Position numbers and translations under genes: made by a program. The notes below the pieces were generated by a model. The model worked only from the letters and a program-made list of their open reading frames with translations. It did not search any database and was not told the DNA's origin. A stretch of DNA of 7,039 bases, taken from contig CAKUFB010000137.1 in NCBI GenBank assembly GCA_934647145.1, forward strand, positions 1-7,039, written 5' to 3'. This document shows positions 1-5,764 of the stretch, piece after piece. Origin of the DNA: an uncultured Clostridia bacterium. Its GTDB lineage: Bacteria; Bacillota; Clostridia; Christensenellales; Aristaeellaceae. Numbering within the stretch: the first letter of the stretch is position 1; each line of letters opens with the position of its first letter.

Positions 1-289
1 AGGCCGCCCTCCCCAGCGTCCCGCCCTGCGGCGGCTACGCCGCCGCAGGGCGGGCTGGGGGAGGCTCCGCTTCGCTTCGCGCTCCCCCAGACCCCCACCG
101 AAGTTTGTTCGGCAGGCATTGCCTGCCCCCCACCTGCTGCCGCGGGTTCTTTCGACGACTATCGGCCGCCATAAACTGAAGCGGCCGAAGTCTGCGGATT
201 TCCAGAAATTTTCTGGAAATCACGGGTCGGTGCTGCCGACTCAGGCAAACTGAACGGATACGGCGAAAGAAGCGTACCGGCCGGTACAG
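1..289. repeat. Gene-free stretch packed with inverted repeats, downstream of the rplJ-rplL terminator
   Basis: I see no credible gene here; the open frame on the minus strand (35-328) has Arg/Pro-rich composition, no family resemblance, and crosses the rplL terminator. The stretch instead holds a chain of inverted repeats. Arms are 11-17 with 54-60 outside 21-34 with 40-53 (14 bp, loop CTACG); 55-63 with 82-90 (CTGGGGGAG/CTCCCCCAG); 98-102 with 108-112; 111-118 with 120-127; 157-160 plus 162-169 with 181-192 (one bulged base); 197-208 with 210-221; 226-230 with 236-240; and the palindrome 274-287. It lies past the terminator on the rplL strand, so it may be a REP-like intergenic element, part of another RNA, or the 5' region of a gene beyond base 1. 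Confidence refers to the inverted repeats, not to any function. Confidence 0.7.
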
Positions 290-320
290 AAAAACCGGCA
301 CAGCATTGCTGCCATGCCGG
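290..320 (-). terminator. Rho-independent terminator of rplJ-rplL
   Basis: On the minus strand, 16 bases past the rplL stop codon, CCGGCA (320-315) pairs with TGCCGG (300-295). An inner CAGC/GCTG stem has a three-base AAT loop, and TGG (314-312) is bulged. Five T residues (294-290) follow directly. The GC-rich stem, short loop, adjacent U-tract and position make this a convincing intrinsic terminator for the stalk-protein operon. Confidence 0.85.
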
Positions 321-336
321 AACACCATGTGGTGAA

Positions 337-711
337 TTACTTGATCTCGACGGTAGCGCCGACCTCGGCCAGCTTCTCCTTGATCTTCTCGGCGTCTTCC
401 TTGGAAACGCCTTCCTTGAGGGTCTTGGGCGCGCTCTCGACCAGCTCCTTGGCTTCCTTCAGGCCCAGGCCGGCCACGACTTCGCGGACAACCTTGATGA
501 CCTTGATCTTCTCGGAACCGGCTTCCTTCAGCACGACGTCGAACTCGGTCTTCTCCTCGGCGGCCTCGGCGGCGGCGGGAGCGGCGGCGCCGGCAACGGC
601 GACGGGGGCGGCGGCGGACACGCCGAACTTCTCTTCCATTTCCTTGACCAGGTCAGCCAGCTCAAGGATGGTCATGGACTCAATAGCGGAAATGATCTCT
701 TCGCGATTCAT
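337..711 (-). CDS. rplL: 50S ribosomal protein L7/L12
   Basis: This is the 124-residue L7/L12 protein. It forms dimers on L10 in the ribosomal stalk and recruits and stimulates the translational GTPases. The layout is typical: an N-terminal dimerisation helix region (about 1-32, with MTILELADLVKEMEEKFGV), an Ala-rich flexible hinge (about 33-54) and a compact C-terminal domain (about 55-124). The C-terminal domain carries the conserved factor-binding segment KIKVIKVVREVVAGLGLKEA and LVESAPKTLKEGVSKEDAE. I chose the ATG at 711 because GGAGGT lies seven bases upstream. A TTG at 726 in the same frame would put that Shine-Dalgarno sequence inside the gene. It follows rplJ by 59 bases and shares its promoter and leader. 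Length and sequence are ordinary for the family. Confidence 0.97.
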   Translation of the reverse strand: MNREEIISAIESMTILELADLVKEMEEKFGVSAAAPVAVAGAAAPAAAEAAEEKTEFDVVLKEAGSEKIKVIKVVREVVAGLGLKEAKELVESAPKTLKEGVSKEDAEKIKEKLAEVGATVEIK

Positions 712-770
712 GATATTGACCTCCAATGTATTGATTTTTGTGGGTGCGCGTCAGGCGGCGCGGGGGATCG

Positions 771-1271
771 TTACGCCTCTTCGCCGGCCTTCTGCTTGCG
801 GATGGCCTCCAGGACGTAGACGAACTTGGACACGGCAGACATCATGCTGCCCATGACCTTGGCGATAAGGACCTCTCTGGACGGGATCGCGCTGAGCTTC
901 TCCACGCCCGCGACATCCAGGATGGCGCCATCCAGGATACCGGCCTTCACCTTCAGCTTGTCGTTCTTCTTGGCGAACTCCGCGATGATCTTCGCGGGAG
1001 CGACCGCGTCGGTCATGCCGAAAGCCAGGGCGGTGGGGCCTTCCAGGATGGAATCCAGACCCTCGATGCCGGCTTCCTTCGCCGCGATGCCGACCAGGCT
1101 GTTCTTGAGCACGGCGTACTCCACGCCGGCCGCGCGGAACTGCTTGCGCAGCTCGGTCACCTCGGCCACGTTCAGGCCGCGATAGTCAACCAGAACGACG
1201 GACTGCGCGGCGGTCAGCTTTTCCTTGATCTGAGCGACGGCAGCCTTCTTCAGTTCGAGATTGTTGGACAT
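771..1271 (-). CDS. rplJ: 50S ribosomal protein L10
   Basis: This is the 166-residue L10 protein. It binds 23S rRNA through its N-terminal domain and carries L7/L12 dimers on a C-terminal helix. Recognisable segments are the N-terminal KKAAVAQIKEKLTAAQSVVLVDYRGL, then AGVEYAVLKNSLV and LEGPTALAF. A C-terminal helix (about 140-160) would hold the L12-binding repeats. The start at 1271 is supported by GAGGTG eight bases upstream and by the usual MSNN-type beginning. An in-frame upstream start at 1310 would read through the translation initiation region and is unlikely. In this family, free L10 or the L10-L12 complex represses its own operon by binding the leader; a matching leader lies upstream here. 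rplA and rplK, commonly just upstream of rplJ, are absent, and the upstream neighbours are carbohydrate genes. Confidence 0.97.
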   Translation of the reverse strand: MSNNLELKKAAVAQIKEKLTAAQSVVLVDYRGLNVAEVTELRKQFRAAGVEYAVLKNSLVGIAAKEAGIEGLDSILEGPTALAFGMTDAVAPAKIIAEFAKKNDKLKVKAGILDGAILDVAGVEKLSAIPSREVLIAKVMGSMMSAVSKFVYVLEAIRKQKAGEEA

Positions 1272-1313
1272 TTGTAAACACCTCACATTCCGTCCGATCA
1301 TTGACGGCATATG

Positions 1314-1344
1314 AAAACGCCCCTGCGCACACGACGCAAGGGCG
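1314..1344 (-). terminator. Attenuator hairpin at the end of the L10 leader
   Basis: In the rplJ transcript, CGCCCTTGCG (1344-1335) pairs with CGCAGGGGCG (1327-1318). This is a 10-bp stem with one G-U pair and a seven-base loop, followed by four U residues (1317-1314) and then CAU. It lies 42 bases before the rplJ start codon. The short U-tract makes it a moderate rather than strong terminator. That would suit an attenuator governed by L10 binding to the leader, as described for Firmicute L10 leaders. It could alternatively be a structural element only. Confidence 0.65.
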
Positions 1345-1447
1345 ACAAAAAATCATCTGTCACAAACCCATTACGCCTCGGCTGGCGACCGACGGTCTTT
1401 AAGCTCACGCACCTGCTGTCTATGGCACAAAGCTGTTTTCACAGCAC
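1345..1447 (-). ncRNA. L10 (rplJ) leader: cis-regulatory ribosomal protein leader RNA
   Basis: The 5' leader from the promoter at 1455-1483 contains GACAGCAGGTGC (1420-1409), then GAGCTTAA, a short ACCGTCGGT hairpin segment and GCCGAGGCG (1382-1374). The order and sequence resemble the L10-binding leader of Firmicutes (Rfam L10_leader as I recall it), which mimics the L10 site on 23S rRNA. The first bases form a GCUGU/ACAGC stem capped by a GAAA tetraloop (1445-1432). The leader is followed by the attenuator hairpin at 1314-1344. I infer feedback control of rplJ-rplL by L10 or the L10-L12 complex. The family assignment is by motif recognition, not a covariance search. Confidence 0.8.
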
Positions 1448-1454
1448 AGGATTC

Positions 1455-1483
1455 ATTATAGCCGTTTTCAGCGGACGGGTCAA
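1455..1483 (-). promoter_or_regulatory. Sigma-A promoter of rplJ-rplL
   Basis: On the minus strand, TTGACC (1483-1478) and TATAAT (1460-1455) are separated by exactly 17 bases, so 11 of 12 positions match the housekeeping consensus. Transcription should begin near 1448, giving a leader of about 177 bases before rplJ. The -35 box begins one base after the stop codon of the upstream gene (1485-1487). Confidence 0.9.
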
Positions 1484-1484
1484 G

Positions 1485-2060
1485 TTAATTTTTCTCTTCG
1501 ACCTCGAAGGTTCGGAAGTGGTTGATGCCCTCGCAGGCGGTGAAGCCCACGAAGAGCGTGTCCGGCAGGGCGCACTCGGCCTGAGCCGTCAGCTCGCCCG
1601 CGCGGGCGGCGATGCCTTCGGGCGTGATCTCGCACTCAAGGCGCGTCCAGGTATCGGCCGGGAAGGGCAGCTTCGCCTTGCACAGCGCGGTCACCCGCTG
1701 CTGATCCCCGCCCTGCGGCTCGATCTGCCAGAGGTTGATACCGCCCTCGTAGAGCACGGCCTCATAGTGCTTTCCATACTGAAGGCGGCCGTCCGGGAGC
1801 GTGTCCAGCTTCTCGGCGAACACGATCAGCGGCGCGCCGTAGGAATCGAAGCGCGTGTCGATCGCCAGGCGGACGGGCAGCTTCACCGGGCTTTTCAGCA
1901 CCGCGGAGACGTACTGATAGCTGTCCCAGTCCTCGGGCGGGGTGGGATAGTCGTTGCTCACGCCGTCCGCCTCCTGCCAGAAGGGCGGGCGGTAGGGCAC
2001 CTTGCCGGAGGCGGCGTAGACGAAATCCGCGCCCAGGCCGTTTTTCAGGTCATATTTCAT
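1485..2060 (-). CDS. Hypothetical protein, probable concanavalin-like beta-sandwich
   Basis: This 191-residue protein has no signal peptide or membrane segment. I do not recognise a named family with certainty. The sequence alternates short hydrophobic strands with polar turns (LPVRLAIDTRFDS, APLIVFAEKL, YEAVLYEGGINLWQIEP, WTRLECEITPEGIAARA). It ends in a strand pair around LFVGFTACEGINHFRTFEVEE. This pattern is common in concanavalin A-like lectin/glucanase or LamG-type jelly rolls, including small proteins encoded beside glycoside hydrolases. The start at 2060 has GAGGA nine bases upstream; a longer frame to 2159 would overlap the GH125 gene and has low-complexity Arg-rich sequence. It follows GH125 by 29 bases and is the last gene of the operon, which suggests a role in binding or processing the same sugar. 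That role is inferred from context only. Confidence 0.75.
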   Translation of the reverse strand: MKYDLKNGLGADFVYAASGKVPYRPPFWQEADGVSNDYPTPPEDWDSYQYVSAVLKSPVKLPVRLAIDTRFDSYGAPLIVFAEKLDTLPDGRLQYGKHYEAVLYEGGINLWQIEPQGGDQQRVTALCKAKLPFPADTWTRLECEITPEGIAARAGELTAQAECALPDTLFVGFTACEGINHFRTFEVEEKN

Positions 2061-2089
2061 GGGATGTGTCCTCGCTTTCCTGTGAACGT

Positions 2090-3382
2090 TTACACGATTC
2101 CCTTTTCCGCGCAGAACTCCACGTATTCCGCGAAGAACGCGTCGGAGGCGGTGAACCACTCTCGGGTGTAGCGGGTGGGGTCGTTTACGTCGAAGCCCTC
2201 GTGCATGCGGCCGCGGCCGCCGTCGCTGACAACGAGCAGGTCAAGGCAGCGCTTCATTTCCTCGCGGGTCGCGGCGGTAAAGCCCTGCATGGCGAGCGCC
2301 ATCGCCCAGATGTACTGGCTCGGGGTGTGCGGGCTGCCCACGCCGCAGGCGCAGCTTCCCTTGAAATAATACGGATTGTCCTCGCTGAGGATGAAGCGGC
2401 GCGTGCGCAGGTACATCGGGTCGTCCGCCGCGCAGCAGCCCAGGTAGGGCAGCGACAGCAGGCTGGGGACGTTCGCGTCGTCCATAAGGACGTGATTGCC
2501 GAAGCCGTCGGTTTCGTAGGCGTAGATTTTGCCGTACTTATAGTGGTCGACCACGCCGAAGGCTTCCACGCCGTGCAGAATTTCCTCGCGCAGGCGGGCG
2601 GCCCTGGCGGCAGTCTCCCCGGAAAGGAAGCCGAGCGTTTCATTGACCGCCAGCACCTGGCGAACGACCGCCGCGATCATCAGGTTGGACGGGATGTGAT
2701 AGCCGAAAACGGTCGCGTCGTCGCTCGGGCGGAAGCCCTGCCAGGTCATGCCCGTGTAGTTGACGCGGTAGCCCCGGCCGCCGTTCTGCAGCGTGTCCTG
2801 CCAGGCCGCGCCTTTGCGCGAGTGCGTGTAGGAGGACTGCTCCTCGTGACGCTGCTCGAGGATGAACTGATCGACGATCCTTTCAAACGTGCGCGCGAAC
2901 AGCTCGTCGAATACCTGGCCGTCGCCGCAGTGCTCATAGTACAGGCAGGCCAGGCGCATGGGATAGCACAGCGTGTCCGTCTCGTATTTCTGCTCCCACG
3001 TCCAGTCGCCGCAGCGCGGGGTGTCCGTGTCGGCGTAGTGATGGCCGACGGGCGCGTCGTTGAAGGAGTTGGCGTAGGAATCGCGGCCGATCATCTCCAA
3101 CTGAGCGGTCAGCGCGCCGCGAACGAGCCCGCGCATCTCCTCGCTTTCGGCCGTCAGGGGCAGGTAGGGCATCAGCTGCTGGGTGGAATCGCGGTTCCAC
3201 ATGGCGGGAATATCGCCGGTATAGAGGAAGACGGAGCCGTCCGCCCGGCGGTCGATCGTGGTCTCCAGCGGGCCTGAGTAGCAGGTGCGAAACAGCGTCC
3301 TCACCTTTTCATCGCGAATCCGCGCCGCGAGCTTTTCCATGTATTGGCGCGCGTCCCGCGGCATTTCGTACTTCTTCTCCAT
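2090..3382 (-). CDS. Glycoside hydrolase family 125, exo-alpha-1,6-mannosidase
   Basis: This 430-residue protein matches GH125 (PF06824, formerly DUF1237), which removes non-reducing terminal alpha-1,6-linked mannose with inversion. Family signatures are visible: LYTGDIPAMWNRDSTQQLMPYL (54-74), DSYANSFND (101-109), WTWEQKYETDTLCYPMRLA (128-145), TGMTWQGFRPSDDATVFGY (210-228) and HEGFD (394-398). D222 and E395 are spaced 173 apart, as are the catalytic Asp and Glu that I recall from the characterised Streptococcus and Clostridium enzymes, so the enzyme looks intact. Length is normal. The start at 3382 has GGAGGA six bases upstream. No signal peptide is present, so it should act in the cytosol on imported oligosaccharides such as N-glycan or mannan fragments. 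It lies 23 bases after the FAD oxidoreductase gene. Confidence 0.93.
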   Translation of the reverse strand: MEKKYEMPRDARQYMEKLAARIRDEKVRTLFRTCYSGPLETTIDRRADGSVFLYTGDIPAMWNRDSTQQLMPYLPLTAESEEMRGLVRGALTAQLEMIGRDSYANSFNDAPVGHHYADTDTPRCGDWTWEQKYETDTLCYPMRLACLYYEHCGDGQVFDELFARTFERIVDQFILEQRHEEQSSYTHSRKGAAWQDTLQNGGRGYRVNYTGMTWQGFRPSDDATVFGYHIPSNLMIAAVVRQVLAVNETLGFLSGETAARAARLREEILHGVEAFGVVDHYKYGKIYAYETDGFGNHVLMDDANVPSLLSLPYLGCCAADDPMYLRTRRFILSEDNPYYFKGSCACGVGSPHTPSQYIWAMALAMQGFTAATREEMKRCLDLLVVSDGGRGRMHEGFDVNDPTRYTREWFTASDAFFAEYVEFCAEKGIV

Positions 3383-3405
3383 AAACAGTCCTCCGCGGCA
3401 GCCGC

Positions 3406-4725
3406 TTATTCGTGATAGTTGGGCAGGTACATGCCCATGTTCTTCAGGCGGCCCTGGATGTCGCGCACATCGGCCTGACGGGGAAGGGCGTTCGACTGGA
3501 CGCACACCGCCGCCGCCACGCCCGCCGCCTGGCCGGTGATGTAGCAGCCGGGCATGACGCGCAGCGAGGCCTGCAGATACCGGTCGGCGCTGATGCAGCG
3601 GCCCGCGACCAGCAGGTTGTCCACCTTCTGCGGCACCAGAATGCGATAGGGCACGCCATAGTTCTGGCCGCGCTTGAGCCGCCACTCGTTGAACTGCTTG
3701 CGGAACTCGAGGAACGCGTCCCAGGACAGATTGGCCGGGTGGATGTCCACGCCGTAGCAGTAGCGGCCGATTTCGTCGTCAAAATTCGCCTGGCCGCGAT
3801 AGTCGTCCAGCACCAGCTTGTACTCGCCCATGATGCGGCGGCTCTCGCGGACGCCCATCAGATTGCCGGTCGCCACCAGGTTCATGTGCTCGTAGCCGTG
3901 CAGGTAGTTCTTATAGTACTTTTCGAACTGGTCATAGAGCCTTCTGCCCTTGACCAGGCCCTCGGTCAGCGAGCGCTCGTCGGTGCCGTCCACGCCGTAG
4001 ACGTGGCCGATGTTGCCGCCGCCGGTGGTCTCGTACTGCTGGCAGATGCCGGTCAGGTGCAGGTCGAGCTGCTCGAACACGCCGTCGGCATAGGCTTTGC
4101 GCAGGCTGGCCTCGTCGTCGTCGCGCATGTCGCGCTTCGTAAAGTCGATGCCCGCCCACAGGCTGCACAGCGTGCTGGGCATGACCAGGCCGTTCTCGTC
4201 GCCCTTTTCATAGGGCGCGCCGGACATGACCGCCAGGTCGCCGTCGCCGGTCGCGTCGATATACACCTTCGCGCGCACCGCGTACACGCCGCTCTTGCCC
4301 GAGACGACGCAGTACTCGATCTTGCCGTCCTTCACCGCCGCGTCCACCAGATTTGTGCCCAGCAGGAAGTCCGCGCCGGCCTCGAGCATCATGTCGTCGT
4401 ACACGCGCTTGAGCGCCTCGACCCGGATGGCGGTGGAGTGCTCGAACTTGCCCTCATAGCCGCCGGTCTTCCACAGGCGATGCAGGATCTCCTCGCCCAG
4501 GCCGGCCGCCAGGAAATGCTCCCCGTCGCCGAAGGTCATATAGCAGGGCACCAGACCCGCCGTGCCCAGGCCGCCCAGGCAGCCCTGCGACTCGATCAAA
4601 AGCACCTTCGCGCCCTGCCGCGCCGCGGCCACCGCCGCCGTCACGCCCGCCGGGCCGCCGCCCGCCACAAACACGTCCACATCGTACCGGAGCGGAATTT
4701 CCCGCCTGAACGAAACCTTTTCCAT
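3406..4725 (-). CDS. FAD-dependent oxidoreductase, PF12831 type
   Basis: This 439-residue flavoprotein begins with a Rossmann dinucleotide-binding fold: VDVFVAGGGPAGVTAAVAAA (GGGPAG at 22-27) ending in the ribose-binding acidic residue E45. QGCLGGLGTAGLVP follows directly, as is usual in the FAD_oxidored family (PF12831). The second FAD signature YIDATGDGDLAVMSGAP lies at about 155-171. The C-terminal FAD segment NLLVAGRCIS...RVMPGCYITGQAAGVAAAV lies at about 370-407. The substrate is unknown. Members of this family often lie beside glycoside hydrolases, so a sugar or glycoside is plausible here. No signal peptide or membrane segment is seen. The start at 4725 has GGAGGT five bases upstream and a strong promoter at 4757-4785. 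It is the first gene of the operon with GH125 and the beta-sandwich protein. Confidence 0.9.
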   Translation of the reverse strand: MEKVSFRREIPLRYDVDVFVAGGGPAGVTAAVAAARQGAKVLLIESQGCLGGLGTAGLVPCYMTFGDGEHFLAAGLGEEILHRLWKTGGYEGKFEHSTAIRVEALKRVYDDMMLEAGADFLLGTNLVDAAVKDGKIEYCVVSGKSGVYAVRAKVYIDATGDGDLAVMSGAPYEKGDENGLVMPSTLCSLWAGIDFTKRDMRDDDEASLRKAYADGVFEQLDLHLTGICQQYETTGGGNIGHVYGVDGTDERSLTEGLVKGRRLYDQFEKYYKNYLHGYEHMNLVATGNLMGVRESRRIMGEYKLVLDDYRGQANFDDEIGRYCYGVDIHPANLSWDAFLEFRKQFNEWRLKRGQNYGVPYRILVPQKVDNLLVAGRCISADRYLQASLRVMPGCYITGQAAGVAAAVCVQSNALPRQADVRDIQGRLKNMGMYLPNYHE

Positions 4726-4756
4726 TGCGTACCTCCGAAATCAACCGTTTTGCTCT

Positions 4757-4785
4757 ATTATACCCATTCCGCGGGCGCGCGTCAA
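4757..4785 (-). promoter_or_regulatory. Sigma-A promoter of the oxidoreductase-GH125 operon
   Basis: On the minus strand, TTGACG (4785-4780) and TATAAT (4762-4757) are separated by 17 bases, so 11 of 12 positions match the consensus. Transcription should start near 4750, leaving a leader of about 25 bases that holds little more than the ribosome binding site. I see no clear operator; GC-rich CGCGC runs occupy the spacer. Confidence 0.87.
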
Positions 4786-4788
4786 GGA

Positions 4789-4832
4789 AAAGGCGCGGGC
4801 ATTTTCTTCGCGCGCGGCCGGGCTCTTCCCGG
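4789..4832 (-). terminator. Possible weak terminator after the RmlD-like gene
   Basis: Downstream of the stop at 4865, the minus strand has a CCGGG/CCCGG hairpin with an AAGAG loop (4832-4818). A second, longer-looped GCGCG/CGCGC pairing then precedes CUUUUCC (about 4815-4788). Neither has a long uninterrupted U-tract directly after the stem, so termination here is uncertain and read-through into the next operon is possible. Confidence 0.3.
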
Positions 4833-4864
4833 TTCGGCCAGTTTTCAGGGGACGGACGGGCGCT

Positions 4865-5719
4865 TCACGCGCGCAGCCTGTAGTCCCTCGCCATGCGCGC
4901 GGCGCCCTCCGCGGTCGTGTCAAAGCGCACGCCGCACGCGCGCAGCTTTTCGCCCGAAACGGCCAGGCCGCGGTCGTCTCCCTGCTCGTCGGGCAGGATC
5001 AGCTCGTCCACGCGGCTGCCCAGCCCCATCTCCCGCAGGAAAACCCGCGCCGTCTCGTACATGCTCAGGCTGTTCTCGCTGCCGAAGTTGTACGCCCCGC
5101 CCGGCAGCTCCGCCGCCTGCTCCAGCAGCTGCACGACCTGGCGCACGTAGGTCACCGAGCGCACCTCGCGGGTGGAGAAGCGCATCGGGCGGTTGGCCAG
5201 CGCGCCGCGCAGCAGGTTCATCGCCAGATTGCCCCGCACGCCCAGGTTCCAGCCGGGCAGGTCGTACATCCACGTCGCCCGCAGACACACCGCGTCCGGA
5301 CAGATTTCAAGCGCCCGCCGCTCGCCCTCCAGCTTGTGCCGGCCGTAGGTGTTGCCGGGATTCGCCTGCGCTTCGCGGTAGGGGCCGGCAAAGGCGCAGC
5401 CGGTATAGACCTGATCCGAGCTGAAGGAGAGCAGCTTTGCGCCGATTTCCGCCGCGCCCCTGGCCATCCACTCGGTCAGAAGCACGTTCGCCCGGAAGGA
5501 GCGCTCCGGATACCGCTCGCTCTCGGTCACGTCCGACACCGCCGCCGCGTGGACGATCACGTCCGGCCTTACCCGCCGGATGACCTCGAGCACCGCCTGT
5601 CCGTCCGCCTCCCGCAGCATGCCGGAGGGGAACGTCTCCACCTGCCATGTCTCCCTGTACATCTCCCGCACGCGCGCCCCCACGAAGCCGCCCGCGCCGC
5701 TGATCAGCATTCTTTTCAT
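4865..5719 (-). CDS. RmlD-type NAD(P)-dependent sugar-nucleotide reductase (extended SDR)
   Basis: This 284-residue extended short-chain dehydrogenase resembles RmlD_sub_bind proteins such as dTDP-4-dehydrorhamnose reductase. The N-terminal MLISGAGGFVG gives the nucleotide-binding GxxGxxG (G8, G11, G14). HAAAVSDVTESERYPERSF (57-75), the FSSDQVY active-site strand (99-105) and the YxxxK pair Y125/K129 in NTYGRHKLEGE follow. The C-terminal half includes RATWMYD and GAYNFGSENSLSMYE, where substrate specificity is set. The start at 5719 has GGAGGG seven bases upstream; a longer frame to 5830 would run back across the likely promoter. No rmlA, rmlB or rmlC is adjacent, so rhamnose synthesis is not established. 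It could reduce another sugar nucleotide or be an unassigned SDR. It appears to be transcribed alone. Confidence 0.87.
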   Translation of the reverse strand: MKRMLISGAGGFVGARVREMYRETWQVETFPSGMLREADGQAVLEVIRRVRPDVIVHAAAVSDVTESERYPERSFRANVLLTEWMARGAAEIGAKLLSFSSDQVYTGCAFAGPYREAQANPGNTYGRHKLEGERRALEICPDAVCLRATWMYDLPGWNLGVRGNLAMNLLRGALANRPMRFSTREVRSVTYVRQVVQLLEQAAELPGGAYNFGSENSLSMYETARVFLREMGLGSRVDELILPDEQGDDRGLAVSGEKLRACGVRFDTTAEGAARMARDYRLRA

Positions 5720-5741
5720 CAAAAATCCCTCCTTCACGTTC

Positions 5742-5759
5742 AGAAAAACCGCTTTTTCT
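5742..5759 (-). promoter_or_regulatory. Perfect 7-bp hairpin at the predicted 5' end of the RmlD-like transcript
   Basis: AGAAAAA (5742-5748) and TTTTTCT (5753-5759) are perfect inverted arms around a four-base loop. On the minus strand this falls at the expected transcription start and just before the ribosome binding site. It may be an operator-like site or a 5' stabilising stem; the AT-rich stem is weak as RNA. Confidence 0.4.
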
Positions 5760-5764
5760 CCCTT

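Noticed and set aside
1..320. CRISPR array
   Set aside because: The inverted repeats differ from one another in sequence and size, with no regular direct repeat and spacer pattern.
35..328. 97-residue open frame on the minus strand after rplL
   Set aside because: It overlaps the rplL terminator and the inverted-repeat cluster, is Arg/Pro-rich, and has no ribosome binding site.
337..726. TTG start at 726 for rplL
   Set aside because: The Shine-Dalgarno GGAGG would lie inside the coding sequence; the ATG at 711 is well placed and gives the normal N-terminus.
1311..2171. 286-residue open frame on the plus strand
   Set aside because: It begins inside the rplJ attenuator and runs antisense to the leader, promoter and beta-sandwich gene; no ribosome binding site or family resemblance.
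2066..3277. 403-residue open frame on the plus strand
   Set aside because: It is antisense to the GH125 gene, which has clear family motifs; the translation is a low-complexity shadow.
2090..3685. Upstream start at 3685 for GH125
   Set aside because: It would overlap the oxidoreductase gene by about 280 bases and add 101 low-complexity residues; the ATG at 3382 has a strong ribosome binding site and gives the family's normal length.
3412..5424. 670-residue open frame on the plus strand
   Set aside because: It runs antisense to the well-supported FAD oxidoreductase and RmlD-like genes and crosses their promoter region. Its Ala/Val/His/Arg-rich translation matches no family, and GC-rich third positions readily produce such long shadows.
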